From contig NZ_CADCXY010000003.1 of assembly GCF_902806985.1 (NCBI RefSeq), positions 248,001 through 312,000 on the forward strand: a DNA stretch of 64,000 nt. The letters run 5' to 3'. This document shows positions 52,856 through 63,307 of this stretch, in pieces. Position 1 is the first letter of the stretch; the number at the start of each line of letters is the position of its first letter. The notes beneath the pieces were generated by a model that searched no databases, was not told the DNA's origin, and saw only the letters and a list, made by a program, of their open reading frames with translations. Made by a program: the position numbers and the translations under genes. Source of the stretch: Pseudidiomarina piscicola. Lineage in GTDB: Bacteria; Pseudomonadota; Gammaproteobacteria; Enterobacterales; Alteromonadaceae.

Positions 52856-53406
52856 CCTGTACAGGTAACCAAACTAAATTAAAGAGCAGATTCAGCTTGT
52901 TGTGAACTTTTGCAAGAAGCGGGTCTGCTCTTTTTTATGCCTGACATAAAACTTATACAACTTTGTTTTTATTCAGATAAACACAATTCAAGGGATAAAC
53001 TCAGCGGACTGTGAATGTAACATTTAGTAACATTTCGGCAGGCGATAAAAGCAGCTCAAAAAAAACTCAGTTGGGTTATTAAATAACCAGTTCGCAGTGA
53101 TTTTACGCTCGTTTTTGGTTAAGCGTTTGCTAAACTATAAAGCATTGCCTTGTTAACAAAGCACTAACGCCTCATAAGTGAAAACTGGCTACAAAACTTT
53201 ACACTTTCACCCCGTATTTAAGTTGTTTACAACCCGCGTCAAAACTATTGTAAAACTTGTGAAACTGTGGTTGACTGAGGCTCAGAAGGCAAGCTGCAGC
53301 CTAGCAGCATCTTCTGTGGAACCATAACTTCAGGTTGTACCAATAGAATTTTAGAAAAGTTCCATTGAAACCTAACTTACAATAAAAAATTATCAGGGAG
53401 ACTCAA
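52856..53406. other. 551-bp gap with terminator and long leader of the TonB receptor gene
   Basis: A terminator (separate entry) is followed by ~460 bp of AT-rich DNA with no gene. It contains repeated short pieces of the type ACAAAACTTTACA / CTATTGTAAAACTTGTGAAACTG at 53190-53275, and TAACATTTAGTAACATTTC at 53019-53037. Such leaders in front of receptor genes often carry regulator sites; no match to a known box (Fur, Crp) was seen. Confidence 0.45.
52882..52936 (+). terminator. Terminator of the S8 protease/lipoprotein unit
   Basis: AAGAGCAGA, a long loop, TCTGCTCTT, then TTTT. Perfect 9-bp stem. Confidence 0.75.
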
Positions 53407-56394
53407 ATGGCTAAGCAGTCATATTTGTCGAGCTCAGTACGCGCCATCATGATGGCAGGTTTTGGTACTGCGTTACTAGCTGGTGCTCCAGCAATGGCGC
53501 AAGACCAGTCTGACGACGATCAACAATCAGCTGAAAACGAAGCGGCTGTTGAAAAAATTCAAGTCACCGGTTCACGTATCCGTACCGATGGTTTAGACAG
53601 CGCGACTCCAGTCGAAATTATCACCACCGAGCTTGCTGAAGACCAAGGTCTGAACACGCTAGGTGAATTACTACGTACCTCAACTGTCGCCTCAGGTTCT
53701 GACCAGTTGATTTCTGCTTACTCTGTTGGTTATGTAACCAACGGCGGTAGCGGTGCAGAATCTATTTCAATGCGTGGTCTTGGTGCAAGCCGTACCTTGG
53801 TTCTGTTGAACGGCCGTCGTGCTGGACCAGCAGGTACTCGTGGTACCGTTTCTGCGTTTGACATGAACGCATTACCTATCAGCATCATCGAGCGTGTTGA
53901 AATCTTGAAAGACGGCGCATCGTCTTTGTACGGTTCTGACGCTGTTGCTGGTGTAATCAACATCATCACCAAAAAAGGTGCTGGCGGCGAAGTAAACGTT
54001 TCTGGCCTAACGCCTTTTGAAGGTGGCGGCGAAACGTACCGTGTGAACGCGACTTATGGTGAAGCATTTGACCGTGGTTCATGGCGTGTTGTTGCTGACC
54101 ACAACGTAAATACTGGTCTAAAACGTGCTGATCGTGACTACTTTGACTGTTCAGAACGTTACCTGTTCAACAACCCGACTACGGGCGACCGTGCTGATCC
54201 AATCGATCCACGCACTGGTGAATATCACTGTAACGAATCTGGTTATGGTTTGTTCCATGCGACAGGCACCGGTTTACCAGACGGTACGTCTGGCGGTCGT
54301 TACCAGTTTAACTACGGTGGTCACGATGTTCAGGATCCTACGACAGTCAACCCTTACTTCCCAGACATCGGCAGTGAAGGTTCTAACCCGTTTGTAACTG
54401 CTACGCCAGAAGGCTGGTATTGGGCTGGTTATAACGCAGAGTCTGATGGCCTGCTTGACGGTGGTGGTCACCCGTTCCGTTTAGGCGCGACCATGATTCC
54501 TGAAACCACTGTTTCATCTGTCTTCGCACAAGGTGATTACGACCTGACCGACACTATGTCTATGTACGGTGAGTTACTGCATAGCCGTCGTGTTACTGAA
54601 TCACAAAGCGTGCGTCAGTTCTGGACGGCAGACTACGGTTACGTTCCAATCGGTGCGGTTGATGGTTTTGAAGGCAGCAGCTTTGTCTTACCAGTGCATT
54701 ACACCAACCACTACGGCAACGAAACGACGATCGATTACACTCGTGCGGTTGTTGGCCTAGAAGGTTCTATCGGTTTCTGGAACTGGGATGCCTCTTATCA
54801 GCGTTCACACAACAGCGGTGAATACGCGCAAGACATCATCTTCCGTGATTCAATGCTGATGGCACAGGACTTACTGTTCAACGGCGGTACTTGTGACGGA
54901 CGTGTCACTGAGTTCTCTAACCGTGCGTGTCATGCATACGACTGGTTCGATCCACAAAATATCTATGGTAACCCAAGTCAAGAAGCTCGTGACTTCTTGT
55001 TCGGCCATGATGTTGGTAAAACGACCTACAAACAAGATACCTTTGATGCCTACATCACTGGTGACTTGATGGATTTACCTGCAGGTCCATTGGCGACTGC
55101 AACAGGTGTTTACTGGCAGCGTGACGAAATCAACGACGTGCCTGGTGAAAACACCCGTAACGGTAACTCGTGGGGCTTATCATCAGCAGGTATCACTGCC
55201 GGTGAAGCAACCACTAAAGCTGTTTACACTGAGTTCCAAGTGCCTTTACTACGTGATCTTCCTTTCGTAGAAGCACTTGACCTAACGGCATCTGGTCGTT
55301 GGACAGACGTTGACGCTTATGGCGACGACACGACCTTTAAAGTAAGTGCTAACTGGACAATCGGTAACGGTTTCCGTGTTCGTGCTTCACGTGGTACATC
55401 TTTCCGTGCACCAGCATTGTTTGAATTGTACCTTGAAGGCCAAACTGGCTTCTTGGGTCAAACAGTTGACCCATGTTTAGACTATGCTAACGCTACTAAC
55501 CCATTGGTTCGCGAAAACTGTGCGGCTGAAGGTATTCCAGAGTCTTATGAGTCAGCTGTAGGTAGCAGCGGTTCAATGACGACTGTGACTGGTGGTGGTG
55601 CTGGCGTACTAGAAGCTGAAACGTCAGTTTCTGAAGGTATTGGCTTAGTTTACGCAAGCCCAGAAGGTACTTTCGCAGCGTCTGTTGACTACTATGACGT
55701 AGTTATCCGTAACCAGATCTCAAGCGTTTCTGGTAGCGCGGTATTGTCTCAGTGTTACACCTCTAACGACTTCGCTAACGAGCCGTTCTGTGACCAAATC
55801 GACCGTCGTGACGGTTCACAAGATGGTGACTGGTCAGTACTAGAAGTTCGTGGTGGTTACCTGAACACTGCAATGCAAACTGTTCGTGGTTTTGACTTCG
55901 TAGTTACGTATCAAGACTCTTTCGACTTTGGTGACCTACGTGTGAAATTAGATCACACCCACCAAGTTGAGCGTGCATTCCAGCAGTTTGCAACTGATAC
56001 TCCTGAAGATTCACTTGGTTGGATCGGTAATCCGAAGTCTATCGGTACGTTAAACACTACCTTGACTCGTGATGACTGGAGCTACAACTGGAACATGGCG
56101 TACTACGACCGCACTGAAGACTACTCTTACTTCGGTACCGACGAAACTACGTACCGCGGTGAAGACGTAACCTTCAAAGCGCACATTCCAACGTACGTTG
56201 TGCACTCAATCTCTGCGAGCACTACTTTCAATGACAACATTGATGTGACCGTAGGTATCGGTAACTTGTTTGACAAGCAACCACCAAGTGTGAGCCCAGC
56301 AGCAGCAGCTGTTGTAGGTAACACGCCGTTGTTTGCTTCACAAGTCGACTACCTTGGTCGTCGCGCGTTCTTCAACCTTTCATACAGCTTCTAA
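53407..56394 (+). CDS. TonB-dependent outer-membrane receptor
   Basis: 995 residues. Signal peptide (~1-31, ALLAGAPAMA-QDQ), TonB-box-like region EKIQVTGSRIRTDG (about residues 49-62), plug domain with PVEIITTELAEDQG, LVLLNGRRAGPAG, and VEILKDGASSLYGSDAVAGVINIITKK (about 159-185), then a large barrel with many Cys/Tyr-rich loops and a C-terminal LGRRAFFNLSYSF ending in Phe. Size and motif type fit the large peptide/oligosaccharide receptors of marine gammaproteobacteria. It is followed by a strong terminator and by an S9 peptidase gene, suggesting peptide uptake. GGGAG precedes the ATG. Confidence 0.94.
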   Translation: MAKQSYLSSSVRAIMMAGFGTALLAGAPAMAQDQSDDDQQSAENEAAVEKIQVTGSRIRTDGLDSATPVEIITTELAEDQGLNTLGELLRTSTVASGSDQLISAYSVGYVTNGGSGAESISMRGLGASRTLVLLNGRRAGPAGTRGTVSAFDMNALPISIIERVEILKDGASSLYGSDAVAGVINIITKKGAGGEVNVSGLTPFEGGGETYRVNATYGEAFDRGSWRVVADHNVNTGLKRADRDYFDCSERYLFNNPTTGDRADPIDPRTGEYHCNESGYGLFHATGTGLPDGTSGGRYQFNYGGHDVQDPTTVNPYFPDIGSEGSNPFVTATPEGWYWAGYNAESDGLLDGGGHPFRLGATMIPETTVSSVFAQGDYDLTDTMSMYGELLHSRRVTESQSVRQFWTADYGYVPIGAVDGFEGSSFVLPVHYTNHYGNETTIDYTRAVVGLEGSIGFWNWDASYQRSHNSGEYAQDIIFRDSMLMAQDLLFNGGTCDGRVTEFSNRACHAYDWFDPQNIYGNPSQEARDFLFGHDVGKTTYKQDTFDAYITGDLMDLPAGPLATATGVYWQRDEINDVPGENTRNGNSWGLSSAGITAGEATTKAVYTEFQVPLLRDLPFVEALDLTASGRWTDVDAYGDDTTFKVSANWTIGNGFRVRASRGTSFRAPALFELYLEGQTGFLGQTVDPCLDYANATNPLVRENCAAEGIPESYESAVGSSGSMTTVTGGGAGVLEAETSVSEGIGLVYASPEGTFAASVDYYDVVIRNQISSVSGSAVLSQCYTSNDFANEPFCDQIDRRDGSQDGDWSVLEVRGGYLNTAMQTVRGFDFVVTYQDSFDFGDLRVKLDHTHQVERAFQQFATDTPEDSLGWIGNPKSIGTLNTTLTRDDWSYNWNMAYYDRTEDYSYFGTDETTYRGEDVTFKAHIPTYVVHSISASTTFNDNIDVTVGIGNLFDKQPPSVSPAAAAVVGNTPLFASQVDYLGRRAFFNLSYSF

Positions 56395-56424
56395 TTTTAG
56401 AAACCGTATGATGATAGAACGACC

Positions 56425-56452
56425 AAAGCCCCACCTTGGTGGGGCTTTTTTA
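56425..56452 (+). terminator. Terminator of the first TonB receptor gene of the tail region
   Basis: AAAGCCCCACC, TT, GGTGGGGCTTT, then TTTATT; nearly perfect hairpin with T-run. Confidence 0.85.
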
Positions 56453-56503
56453 TTGAAAAAATATAAGAAATAACTACTGTAACTACAGAATAGAGAGGGC
56501 TTT

Positions 56504-58468
56504 ATGAGGTTATCAATTCTTATCGGGCTGGCAGCTCTTGCCATTCCGGCATTGAGCTTCAGCTCCACCGTTGATACCGAGCTGTTAGAAAGCTATGCCA
56601 AACATGCGCAGTATCTTGACGTGAAAATTTCGCCCAAGGGTGACTACCTCGCGGCGACGGCGCGTACTGAAGATGGCTCAGTGCAACTGACCGTCATTGA
56701 TATAGACGAGAGCAAAATTCTTTCCGTTACCCAAGGGAAGGGCAATGAGTCTGTGGGGTCATTTCAATGGGCGAATAACGAGCGCCTAGTGATGACCATG
56801 GTGCGTGAACTGGGCTCGTTAGACCAACCTGTACCTACTGGCGAACTGTTCGCGATGGACGCAGACGGTTCTCGACAAGAGATCTTAACTGGGCCACGCT
56901 CTGACAGTGGTGAGTATGTGTTTGCGCAAGTGGTTGATTATTTGCCAGAAAACCCTGACGCAATCATGATTTACCAGCGCTCATTTACCTCAGCTGAACC
57001 TTACCTTGATCTCTATACCATGAAGGTGAGTTCGGGGCGTAAGCGCTCAGAAGGTCGTATTCCATTGCGCGCCTACCGCAGCACCAACGTGCAAGTGGTA
57101 CTCGACGACCAAGGGGTGTCTCGCTTAGCTGTAGGTGTTGACCCGGAAGAACGCAACAAAACAGTGATCCTCGGCCGTGACGGTGCCAACCAAGATTGGT
57201 ACGAAGTGATGAGCTACTTTGAAGACGAAGGCGGTTTTGCGCCATTGCTTATGCTGCCCGGCACCGACAAAGTAGTGGGCTTAAGCGACAGCTCTTCGGA
57301 TACTCGCGCGCTGAGTATTTTAGATATCAGCAGTAAAACTCAAACGGTATTGGCAGAACATCCGAACACCGATTTAATGCCAATTATGAGTGTACAAAAT
57401 GGTCGCGCGAACGAAGTGATTGGTGCGGCGTTTGAATACGATGGCCTTGATACCTTCTTTTTCGACGACGTTGAAGATGAAGCCTATGCCAACCTAGTGC
57501 AAAGTTTAGTGGCGACGTTTCCTGGCCAATCCGTATCGATTAACTCGTCAACGCGTGATAACCGTATTCTGACCGTTCGCGTAAGTTCGGTAAATCAGCC
57601 GACCAAGTTCTACATGTTCGATCGTGATAAAGGAAAGCTGGCATCGATTGCGGCGGCCAAACCTTGGTTGCAAGATCACCCGATTCCAAAAACTAAAACC
57701 ATTGTTTATAAAAGCCGCGATGGCTTGGAAATTCGGGCCTTATTAACTTTGCCGAACGGTACAGACGCCAAAGACCTTCCGTTGATTTTACTTCCGCACG
57801 GTGGGCCGCACGGTATTCGTGACACCATGACCCGTATGGACAGCGACGCGAAAGTGTTTGCCGAACATGGTTATGCTGTTTTGCAGCCAAACTTCCGTGG
57901 CTCTGGCGGTTATGGTCGTGAGTTCCTTGAAGCCGGTTATAAAAACTGGGGCACCACCATGATCAACGACATGACCGATGGTGTGCAGCACTTGATCAAG
58001 GAAGGTATCGCGGACCAAGAACGCGTTTGTGTTTATGGTGCTTCTTACGGTGGTTACGCGGCGGTACAGAGTGGCATACGCGAACCTGATCTGTATCAGT
58101 GTATTGTCGGATTCGTGGGCGTGTATGACTTAAACCTTATGTATGAACAAGGTGATATTCAGCAAGCGCGTGCTGGCCGTAACTATCTCGACCAAGTTTT
58201 GCCTTCGGCAGAAGAGGGGCGCGATGCACAATCACCCGTTGAAAATGTCGATAAACTGAAAGCGCCGGTGTTTATCATTCAAGGTGGTGCCGACGTGCGC
58301 GTGCCGGAAGCTCACGCCTTTGCTTTGCGCGACGAATTGAAAGAGCGCAACCACCCGTATGAGTGGATGTACAAAGAAGCTGAAGGCCACGGTTTTTACA
58401 AGCCAGAAAACAATGTGGAGCGGTGGCAAAAAATGCTCGCATTCTTTGACAAATACATAGGCGAGTAA
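56504..58468 (+). CDS. S9 family prolyl-oligopeptidase-type peptidase, secreted
   Basis: 654 residues. Signal peptide ~1-18 (LIGLAALAIPALSFSS). The first ~390 residues form a beta-propeller; the alpha/beta-hydrolase part begins near residue 400 (LPLILLPHGGPHGIRD, NFRGSGGYGREFLEAGY) with the nucleophile in VYGASYGGYAAV (Ser at about residue 510), the Asp region QGGADVRVPEAHAFALRDEL (~590-610) and the His in AEGHGFYKPEN (~629). It cleaves dipeptides or oligopeptides in the periplasm. Placed between two TonB receptors, it probably degrades what they import. GAGAGGG before the ATG. Confidence 0.92.
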   Translation: MRLSILIGLAALAIPALSFSSTVDTELLESYAKHAQYLDVKISPKGDYLAATARTEDGSVQLTVIDIDESKILSVTQGKGNESVGSFQWANNERLVMTMVRELGSLDQPVPTGELFAMDADGSRQEILTGPRSDSGEYVFAQVVDYLPENPDAIMIYQRSFTSAEPYLDLYTMKVSSGRKRSEGRIPLRAYRSTNVQVVLDDQGVSRLAVGVDPEERNKTVILGRDGANQDWYEVMSYFEDEGGFAPLLMLPGTDKVVGLSDSSSDTRALSILDISSKTQTVLAEHPNTDLMPIMSVQNGRANEVIGAAFEYDGLDTFFFDDVEDEAYANLVQSLVATFPGQSVSINSSTRDNRILTVRVSSVNQPTKFYMFDRDKGKLASIAAAKPWLQDHPIPKTKTIVYKSRDGLEIRALLTLPNGTDAKDLPLILLPHGGPHGIRDTMTRMDSDAKVFAEHGYAVLQPNFRGSGGYGREFLEAGYKNWGTTMINDMTDGVQHLIKEGIADQERVCVYGASYGGYAAVQSGIREPDLYQCIVGFVGVYDLNLMYEQGDIQQARAGRNYLDQVLPSAEEGRDAQSPVENVDKLKAPVFIIQGGADVRVPEAHAFALRDELKERNHPYEWMYKEAEGHGFYKPENNVERWQKMLAFFDKYIGE

Positions 58469-58768
58469 AACTACTAAAAAACCTATAAAGCACCGCTTCG
58501 GCGGTGTTTTTTTTGGCCACTTGTCCGGCTTTGGATGCCCTAGCTCAGGCGCATAAATGGCCAAAACCAGCTGGAATGCCTTAAATTCATACAAAATAGG
58601 TGCTTGCCCTGCTCTGGCTTTTTGATTAGTATCAAGAGGACTTGATCGTATTTTGGCGCAAAAACCATGCCGAATATCGAGTTAAGTACTTGCTGGACGT
58701 TGATTTTTTTTAATCCGTCTGGTTTGTTTAAAGAAATCACTAATCCTAAGTGATCCAGGGAGAAGAAA
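58469..58768. other. 300-bp gap holding a terminator and the receptor leader
   Basis: A terminator at 58491-58514, then ~250 bp without a gene. TTTTTTTAATCC and AGGGAGAAG near the end belong to the ribosome binding region of the next receptor gene. Confidence 0.4.
58491..58514 (+). terminator. Terminator of the S9 peptidase gene
   Basis: CACCGC, TTCG, GCGGTG and eight T. The UUCG loop makes this an extra-stable hairpin. Confidence 0.9.
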
Positions 58769-61624
58769 ATGTATAAGAATAGCAAAATGGCTAAGTCTAT
58801 CCGCTTAGCGTTAATGTTCGGGGGCGCTTCTCTTGCAATGTCGGGTACTGCTGCAGCTCAAGCACAGTCTGACGATGAGCAAGCAGAAGAGGCTCAAGAG
58901 CGAATCACGGTAACGGGTTCGCGTATCAAACGTACTGACTATGAGTCGTCTAGCCCAGTACAAATCACTTCTTCAGAAGAAATTAAAGCTTCTGGTTTCA
59001 CTCGTATCGAAGACTTGATGAACAGCCTACCTCAGGTAGAAGCTGCACAAACTTCATACATTGCTAACGGTGCTTCAGGTGTCGCAACACTTGACCTTCG
59101 TGGTATCGGTACAAACCGTACGTTGGTACTGATGAACGGCCGTCGCCTCCAGCCAGGTGGTGTTTACTCACAAGCGCCTGACGTTAACCAAGTACCAGCT
59201 GCTTTGGTTGAGCGCGTTGAAGTTCTAACCGGTGGTGGTTCTGCAACTTACGGTGCCGATGCGGTATCTGGTGTTGTAAACTTCGTCATGAAAGACGACT
59301 TCCAAGGTGTTGAGCTTAACGTTGGTGCTTCAGGTTACCAGCACAACAACAACAACGAATACATTCAAGGTTTGATGGACGACCGTAACTTTGATTACCC
59401 GAACGGTGGTTCTGGTATCTCAGGTAAGTCATACAACATCGACCTGACCATGGGTGGCACTTTCGCAGGTGGTAAAGGCCACGCGACTGCTTACGCTACA
59501 TGGCGTCAAATCAACGAAATGCGTCAAGAAACACGTGACTACTCGTCATGTGCATTGAACGCAGCAGGTACTGCGTGTGGTGGTTCATCAACCGCGCCTT
59601 TACCAAACACGTACTTCGCGCCGATTGTTAATGGCGAATACGACTTTGATCAAGAAGTCTTCTGGTCACTGAACCCAGATGGTAGCTTCTCACCGTATGA
59701 TGGAAGCAACGTTTATAACTACGCGCCAGTCAACCACTTCATGCGTCCTGACACTCGTTATACGATGGGTGCATTCGTAAACTATGATGTGAGCGACTCT
59801 TTCCGCCCATACATGGAAGTGAGCTACATGCATGACCGTACCGCAGCGCAAATCGCTGAATCAGGTACTTTCTATGCGTATAACGTACTTACCATTGATA
59901 ACCCGCTGTTTAGTGATGCACAGCGTCAACAGTTCCGCGACCAGTTTGGTCCAGACGTGGATGAAATCGGTACTTATATCGGTAAGCGTAACGTCGAGGG
60001 CGGTCCTCGCATGAACAACCTTGAGCACAACGCATTCCGTATCGTTGCTGGTGCTGAAGGTTACATCAATGCGAACTGGTCTTATGACGTGTCATTCCAG
60101 TATGGCTCAACCTCATCAAGCACTGCTTATGTGAATGACTTCTACTTACCTTATGTAAGCCAAGCGTTAGGTGCTGAAGGCGCAGACGCATGTGGCGACG
60201 GCTGTACGCCGTACGAAGTATTCACTCCAGGTGGCGTAACGGGCGCAGCTGCGGACGCGCTTGGTGGTGTTGCCATCATGACAGGTACCACGTCACAGCG
60301 TATCGTGAACGCTTACCTAACAGGTGAAATGGACGCAACCTTCCCAACTTCAGACCTGCCAGTAGCAGCTGTAATTGGTGTTGAGTCGCGTGAAATCGAC
60401 TTCGAACGTATTGCTGACACCATCTATCAAGAAGGTGCGTTAGCCGGTCAAGGTGGTCCAACCAACAGCTTAGCTGGTGGCTATAACGTTAAAGAAATCT
60501 TCAGTGAGTTAAGTGTTCCAGTTGCTGAAGGCCGCGACGGTATCGACAGCATGACTGTTGACTTCGGTCTGCGTTTCTCTGACTACAGCTCATCAGGTAA
60601 AGAAACTACCTACAAAGTTGCGTTAGACTACAACATCACAGCTGATTGGAAACTTCGTGCAAGCTACAACCGCGCGGTACGTGCTCCAAACGTTGCTGAA
60701 TTGTTCGCAGTTACCTCGATTGGCCTGTGGGGCGGTACAGACCCATGTGCTGGCGACACGCCTGAGCTTTCTGCAGCACAGTGTGCGAACACTGGTGTAA
60801 GCGCGTCTCAATACGGTAACATCGATGCCAACCCTGCGTCTCAGTACAACGGTATCTTCGGTGGTAACGTAAACCTCGACCCAGAAGTTGCTGACACTTA
60901 CACCGTTGGTGTTGTTGCGGCTCCAACTGACAACTTGAACTTCACAGTTGACTATTGGGCTATCGACATCGAAGACGTTATCGGTACTGTTGGTGCGTCA
61001 AACACCCTTCGTCAGTGTGCTATCACTGGCCAAGCACAGTACTGTGACAACGTGAATCGTGCTCCGTCAGGCAGCTTATGGCGTGGTAACGAAGGTTACG
61101 TTGTTGCAACTAACGTAAACGTTGGTGAAGAAACCTACCGTGGTGTTGACTTAAACGCGAACTACATCATGGAAGACGTACTTGGTGGTACTATCACGGC
61201 ACGTATGAACGGTTCATACTACCTTGAGAAATACGCTGACAGCACTGGTCAAGACTGTGCTGGCTTAGTTAACTCAGTATGTTTCCCTCAGCCAGATTGG
61301 CGTCACTCTTTAACTATGACGTACTCGTCTGATTCGTTCTGGACTGCCCAGGCGAAATGGCGTTACTTCGGCGATGTAGGCTACGATGAAGAAGTCGATA
61401 ACCTGTTAATCGCTGACGGCGGTATCAAAGCACAAAGCTACCTTGATATCGTAACTACGTTCGACCTGAACGAAAACACGTCATTGTTGTTCGGTGTGAA
61501 CAACATCTTAGATAAAGAGCCACCAATGGTTGGCGGTTCAATCTCTACTAACGCAAACACAATTGCTGGTTTCTACGACACCTTAGGTCGTTACATCCAC
61601 GCAAACGTAACTTTCCGCTTCTAA
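58769..61624 (+). CDS. TonB-dependent outer-membrane receptor
   Basis: 951 residues. Signal peptide ~1-30 (LMFGGASLAMSGTAAA-QAQ); ERITVTGSRIKRTDYE (about 44-59) is the TonB-box-like start, then PVQITSSEEIKASGFTRIED, RTLVLMNGRRLQPGG and VEVLTGGGSATYGADAVSGVVNFVM (about 151-175). The barrel ends with DTLGRYIHANVTFRF. Its plug is related to those of the other two receptors here. Excellent AGGGAGAAG ribosome binding site. Terminator directly downstream, then the TPR-sulfotransferase genes. Confidence 0.94.
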   Translation: MYKNSKMAKSIRLALMFGGASLAMSGTAAAQAQSDDEQAEEAQERITVTGSRIKRTDYESSSPVQITSSEEIKASGFTRIEDLMNSLPQVEAAQTSYIANGASGVATLDLRGIGTNRTLVLMNGRRLQPGGVYSQAPDVNQVPAALVERVEVLTGGGSATYGADAVSGVVNFVMKDDFQGVELNVGASGYQHNNNNEYIQGLMDDRNFDYPNGGSGISGKSYNIDLTMGGTFAGGKGHATAYATWRQINEMRQETRDYSSCALNAAGTACGGSSTAPLPNTYFAPIVNGEYDFDQEVFWSLNPDGSFSPYDGSNVYNYAPVNHFMRPDTRYTMGAFVNYDVSDSFRPYMEVSYMHDRTAAQIAESGTFYAYNVLTIDNPLFSDAQRQQFRDQFGPDVDEIGTYIGKRNVEGGPRMNNLEHNAFRIVAGAEGYINANWSYDVSFQYGSTSSSTAYVNDFYLPYVSQALGAEGADACGDGCTPYEVFTPGGVTGAAADALGGVAIMTGTTSQRIVNAYLTGEMDATFPTSDLPVAAVIGVESREIDFERIADTIYQEGALAGQGGPTNSLAGGYNVKEIFSELSVPVAEGRDGIDSMTVDFGLRFSDYSSSGKETTYKVALDYNITADWKLRASYNRAVRAPNVAELFAVTSIGLWGGTDPCAGDTPELSAAQCANTGVSASQYGNIDANPASQYNGIFGGNVNLDPEVADTYTVGVVAAPTDNLNFTVDYWAIDIEDVIGTVGASNTLRQCAITGQAQYCDNVNRAPSGSLWRGNEGYVVATNVNVGEETYRGVDLNANYIMEDVLGGTITARMNGSYYLEKYADSTGQDCAGLVNSVCFPQPDWRHSLTMTYSSDSFWTAQAKWRYFGDVGYDEEVDNLLIADGGIKAQSYLDIVTTFDLNENTSLLFGVNNILDKEPPMVGGSISTNANTIAGFYDTLGRYIHANVTFRF

Positions 61625-61647
61625 TAGCGAGTAAATTAGCGTTAAAT

Positions 61648-61675
61648 AAAACGGCGACATTAGTCGCCGTTTTTA
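61648..61675 (+). terminator. Terminator of the last TonB receptor gene
   Basis: AACGGCGAC, ATTA, GTCGCCGTT, then TTTATTT; perfect 9-bp stem. Confidence 0.88.
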
Positions 61676-61723
61676 TTTGTCAGATCGAAAAGTGACATCT
61701 GTCATGTTTAGGAAGAAGTAGCT

Positions 61724-63307
61724 ATGAATGAGCAGTCAGAAATTCCTTCGGTACAACAACTCGCACAGTATGTAAATGCACTCCTTAAAGGCGGTCAGCA
61801 GCAAGCCGCTCGCGACTATGTCGACGCACAAGTAAAACAAGCGCCAGAGGCGGCGGCCATCGCCCACTTTGCGGCCCAAGTTCATCATAAAACAGGCGCC
61901 CTGAAATCATCGCTTGCACACCTTAACCGCACGATAGAGCTCGCACCACAGCAGGCCGCGCTGCACATGGACCGCCTGCATTTATTAAACAGTTTGCGCG
62001 ACCGTAAAGCCTTGGCGCAAGAATTAGCAAAAGCGGTAAAACTTGAGCCAGAAAATAAAAACTATCAACAACAACTGGCACGCTTTTACACGCAATTGAA
62101 TGCCCCAGAGAAAGCTCTCGAGCTTTTGGCTCCGCTGCGTAAAGCAGACAAACACGCACCGGTATTGGCGTTTGATGAGGCGCTAAACCAATGGTTTATG
62201 GGCAAGCCCAAAGCCGCTGAAAAAACATTAACTGAAGTTTGTACGCACGACCAGGCACCTAGCATGGCGTTCTACGTGCGAGCATTGCTGCGCAAGCAGA
62301 CGAAAGCTAAGAATCATGTCGCCGACCTTACTGAGCGGGCGCGTCAAGACCAAGTGGCAGATACGCCGATTTGGTTTGCCTTGGGTAAAGAGCTCGATGA
62401 CCTTGGCAATTACGACCAAGCGTTCGACGCCATAAGCAAAGGCAATGCCCTGCAAAAACAGATAACACCCTATAATGAAGAAGCTGAGCTGCAGGCTCTA
62501 CAACAAATGACCGACGTGGCGAAGAACTGGAAAAGTGAAGGGCGGGGCAATAAAAAGACCGCGGTTACGCCAATTTTTGTAGTAAGCATGCCAGGCAGCG
62601 GTGCAACCTTGGTTGAACGCTATCTGCATGCTCACCCACAGGCGCAGTCGGTTGGTGAGTTTCCAGACTTTCCGCAACTGCTCGGTGAAGCGATCAACGA
62701 TTACCTGCAAACGCACCCAGAAGCAAGCCGTGCCGATGCCATTGCCGGCATTAACTATACCGAGCTAGGTAAAGCCTACTTGCGTAACATTGAAACGCTG
62801 GCAGATGGCCATAGCTATGTGGTCGATAAACTACCGTTTAACTTTTTGTATTGCGGCATGATCAAGAAAGCCTTGCCGACCGCAAAAATTATTCATGTGC
62901 AGCGTGATGCCATGGATACCTGTTGGTCTGCCTATCGAACGCTGTTTGCTGACCGCTATGCCTTTGCTTATGATCTACAAGAGCTAGGTCGTTATTATGC
63001 ACACTACCAAAAGCTTATGCAGGCGTGGCAACAAATCCTTGGTGATCAAGCTCTGCTAACTGTCGATTATGAAACGATCGTTGCTGATAACGAGGCGGTG
63101 TTAGCACAGGTGCTTGAGTTCTGTGGTCTTGAACACGCAGCCGAGCAAGCCGACTTTGTGAAGCAGGTACCGAGCCCATCAACGGCTCGTGGCGAGCCGA
63201 TGGTCAGCCGCTTGTATCGTCAAGCCGTAGGGCATAGTAAGCACTACCAACAACAGTTGGCGCCGCTTGCAGATATACTCACGCAAGAGGTCAAGGCCGT
63301 TGACTGA
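61724..63307 (+). CDS. TPR-repeat sulfotransferase
   Basis: 527 residues. The first ~270 hold TPR-like helices (ALKSSLAHLNRTIELAPQQA near 50-70, NYDQAFDAISKGNALQKQI near 228-246). The sulfotransferase part begins at IFVVSMPGSGATLVERYL (about 283-300), the 5'-phosphosulfate-binding loop of PAPS, and has IHVQRDAMDTCWSAYRTLF near 390-408, the 3'-phosphate loop. It would transfer sulfate from PAPS to a carbohydrate or protein acceptor, linking to cysD/cysNC and cysQ. Such genes often accompany TonB receptors in this group. AGGAAGAAG upstream of the ATG. The next gene overlaps its end by 8 bp. Confidence 0.88.
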   Translation: MNEQSEIPSVQQLAQYVNALLKGGQQQAARDYVDAQVKQAPEAAAIAHFAAQVHHKTGALKSSLAHLNRTIELAPQQAALHMDRLHLLNSLRDRKALAQELAKAVKLEPENKNYQQQLARFYTQLNAPEKALELLAPLRKADKHAPVLAFDEALNQWFMGKPKAAEKTLTEVCTHDQAPSMAFYVRALLRKQTKAKNHVADLTERARQDQVADTPIWFALGKELDDLGNYDQAFDAISKGNALQKQITPYNEEAELQALQQMTDVAKNWKSEGRGNKKTAVTPIFVVSMPGSGATLVERYLHAHPQAQSVGEFPDFPQLLGEAINDYLQTHPEASRADAIAGINYTELGKAYLRNIETLADGHSYVVDKLPFNFLYCGMIKKALPTAKIIHVQRDAMDTCWSAYRTLFADRYAFAYDLQELGRYYAHYQKLMQAWQQILGDQALLTVDYETIVADNEAVLAQVLEFCGLEHAAEQADFVKQVPSPSTARGEPMVSRLYRQAVGHSKHYQQQLAPLADILTQEVKAVD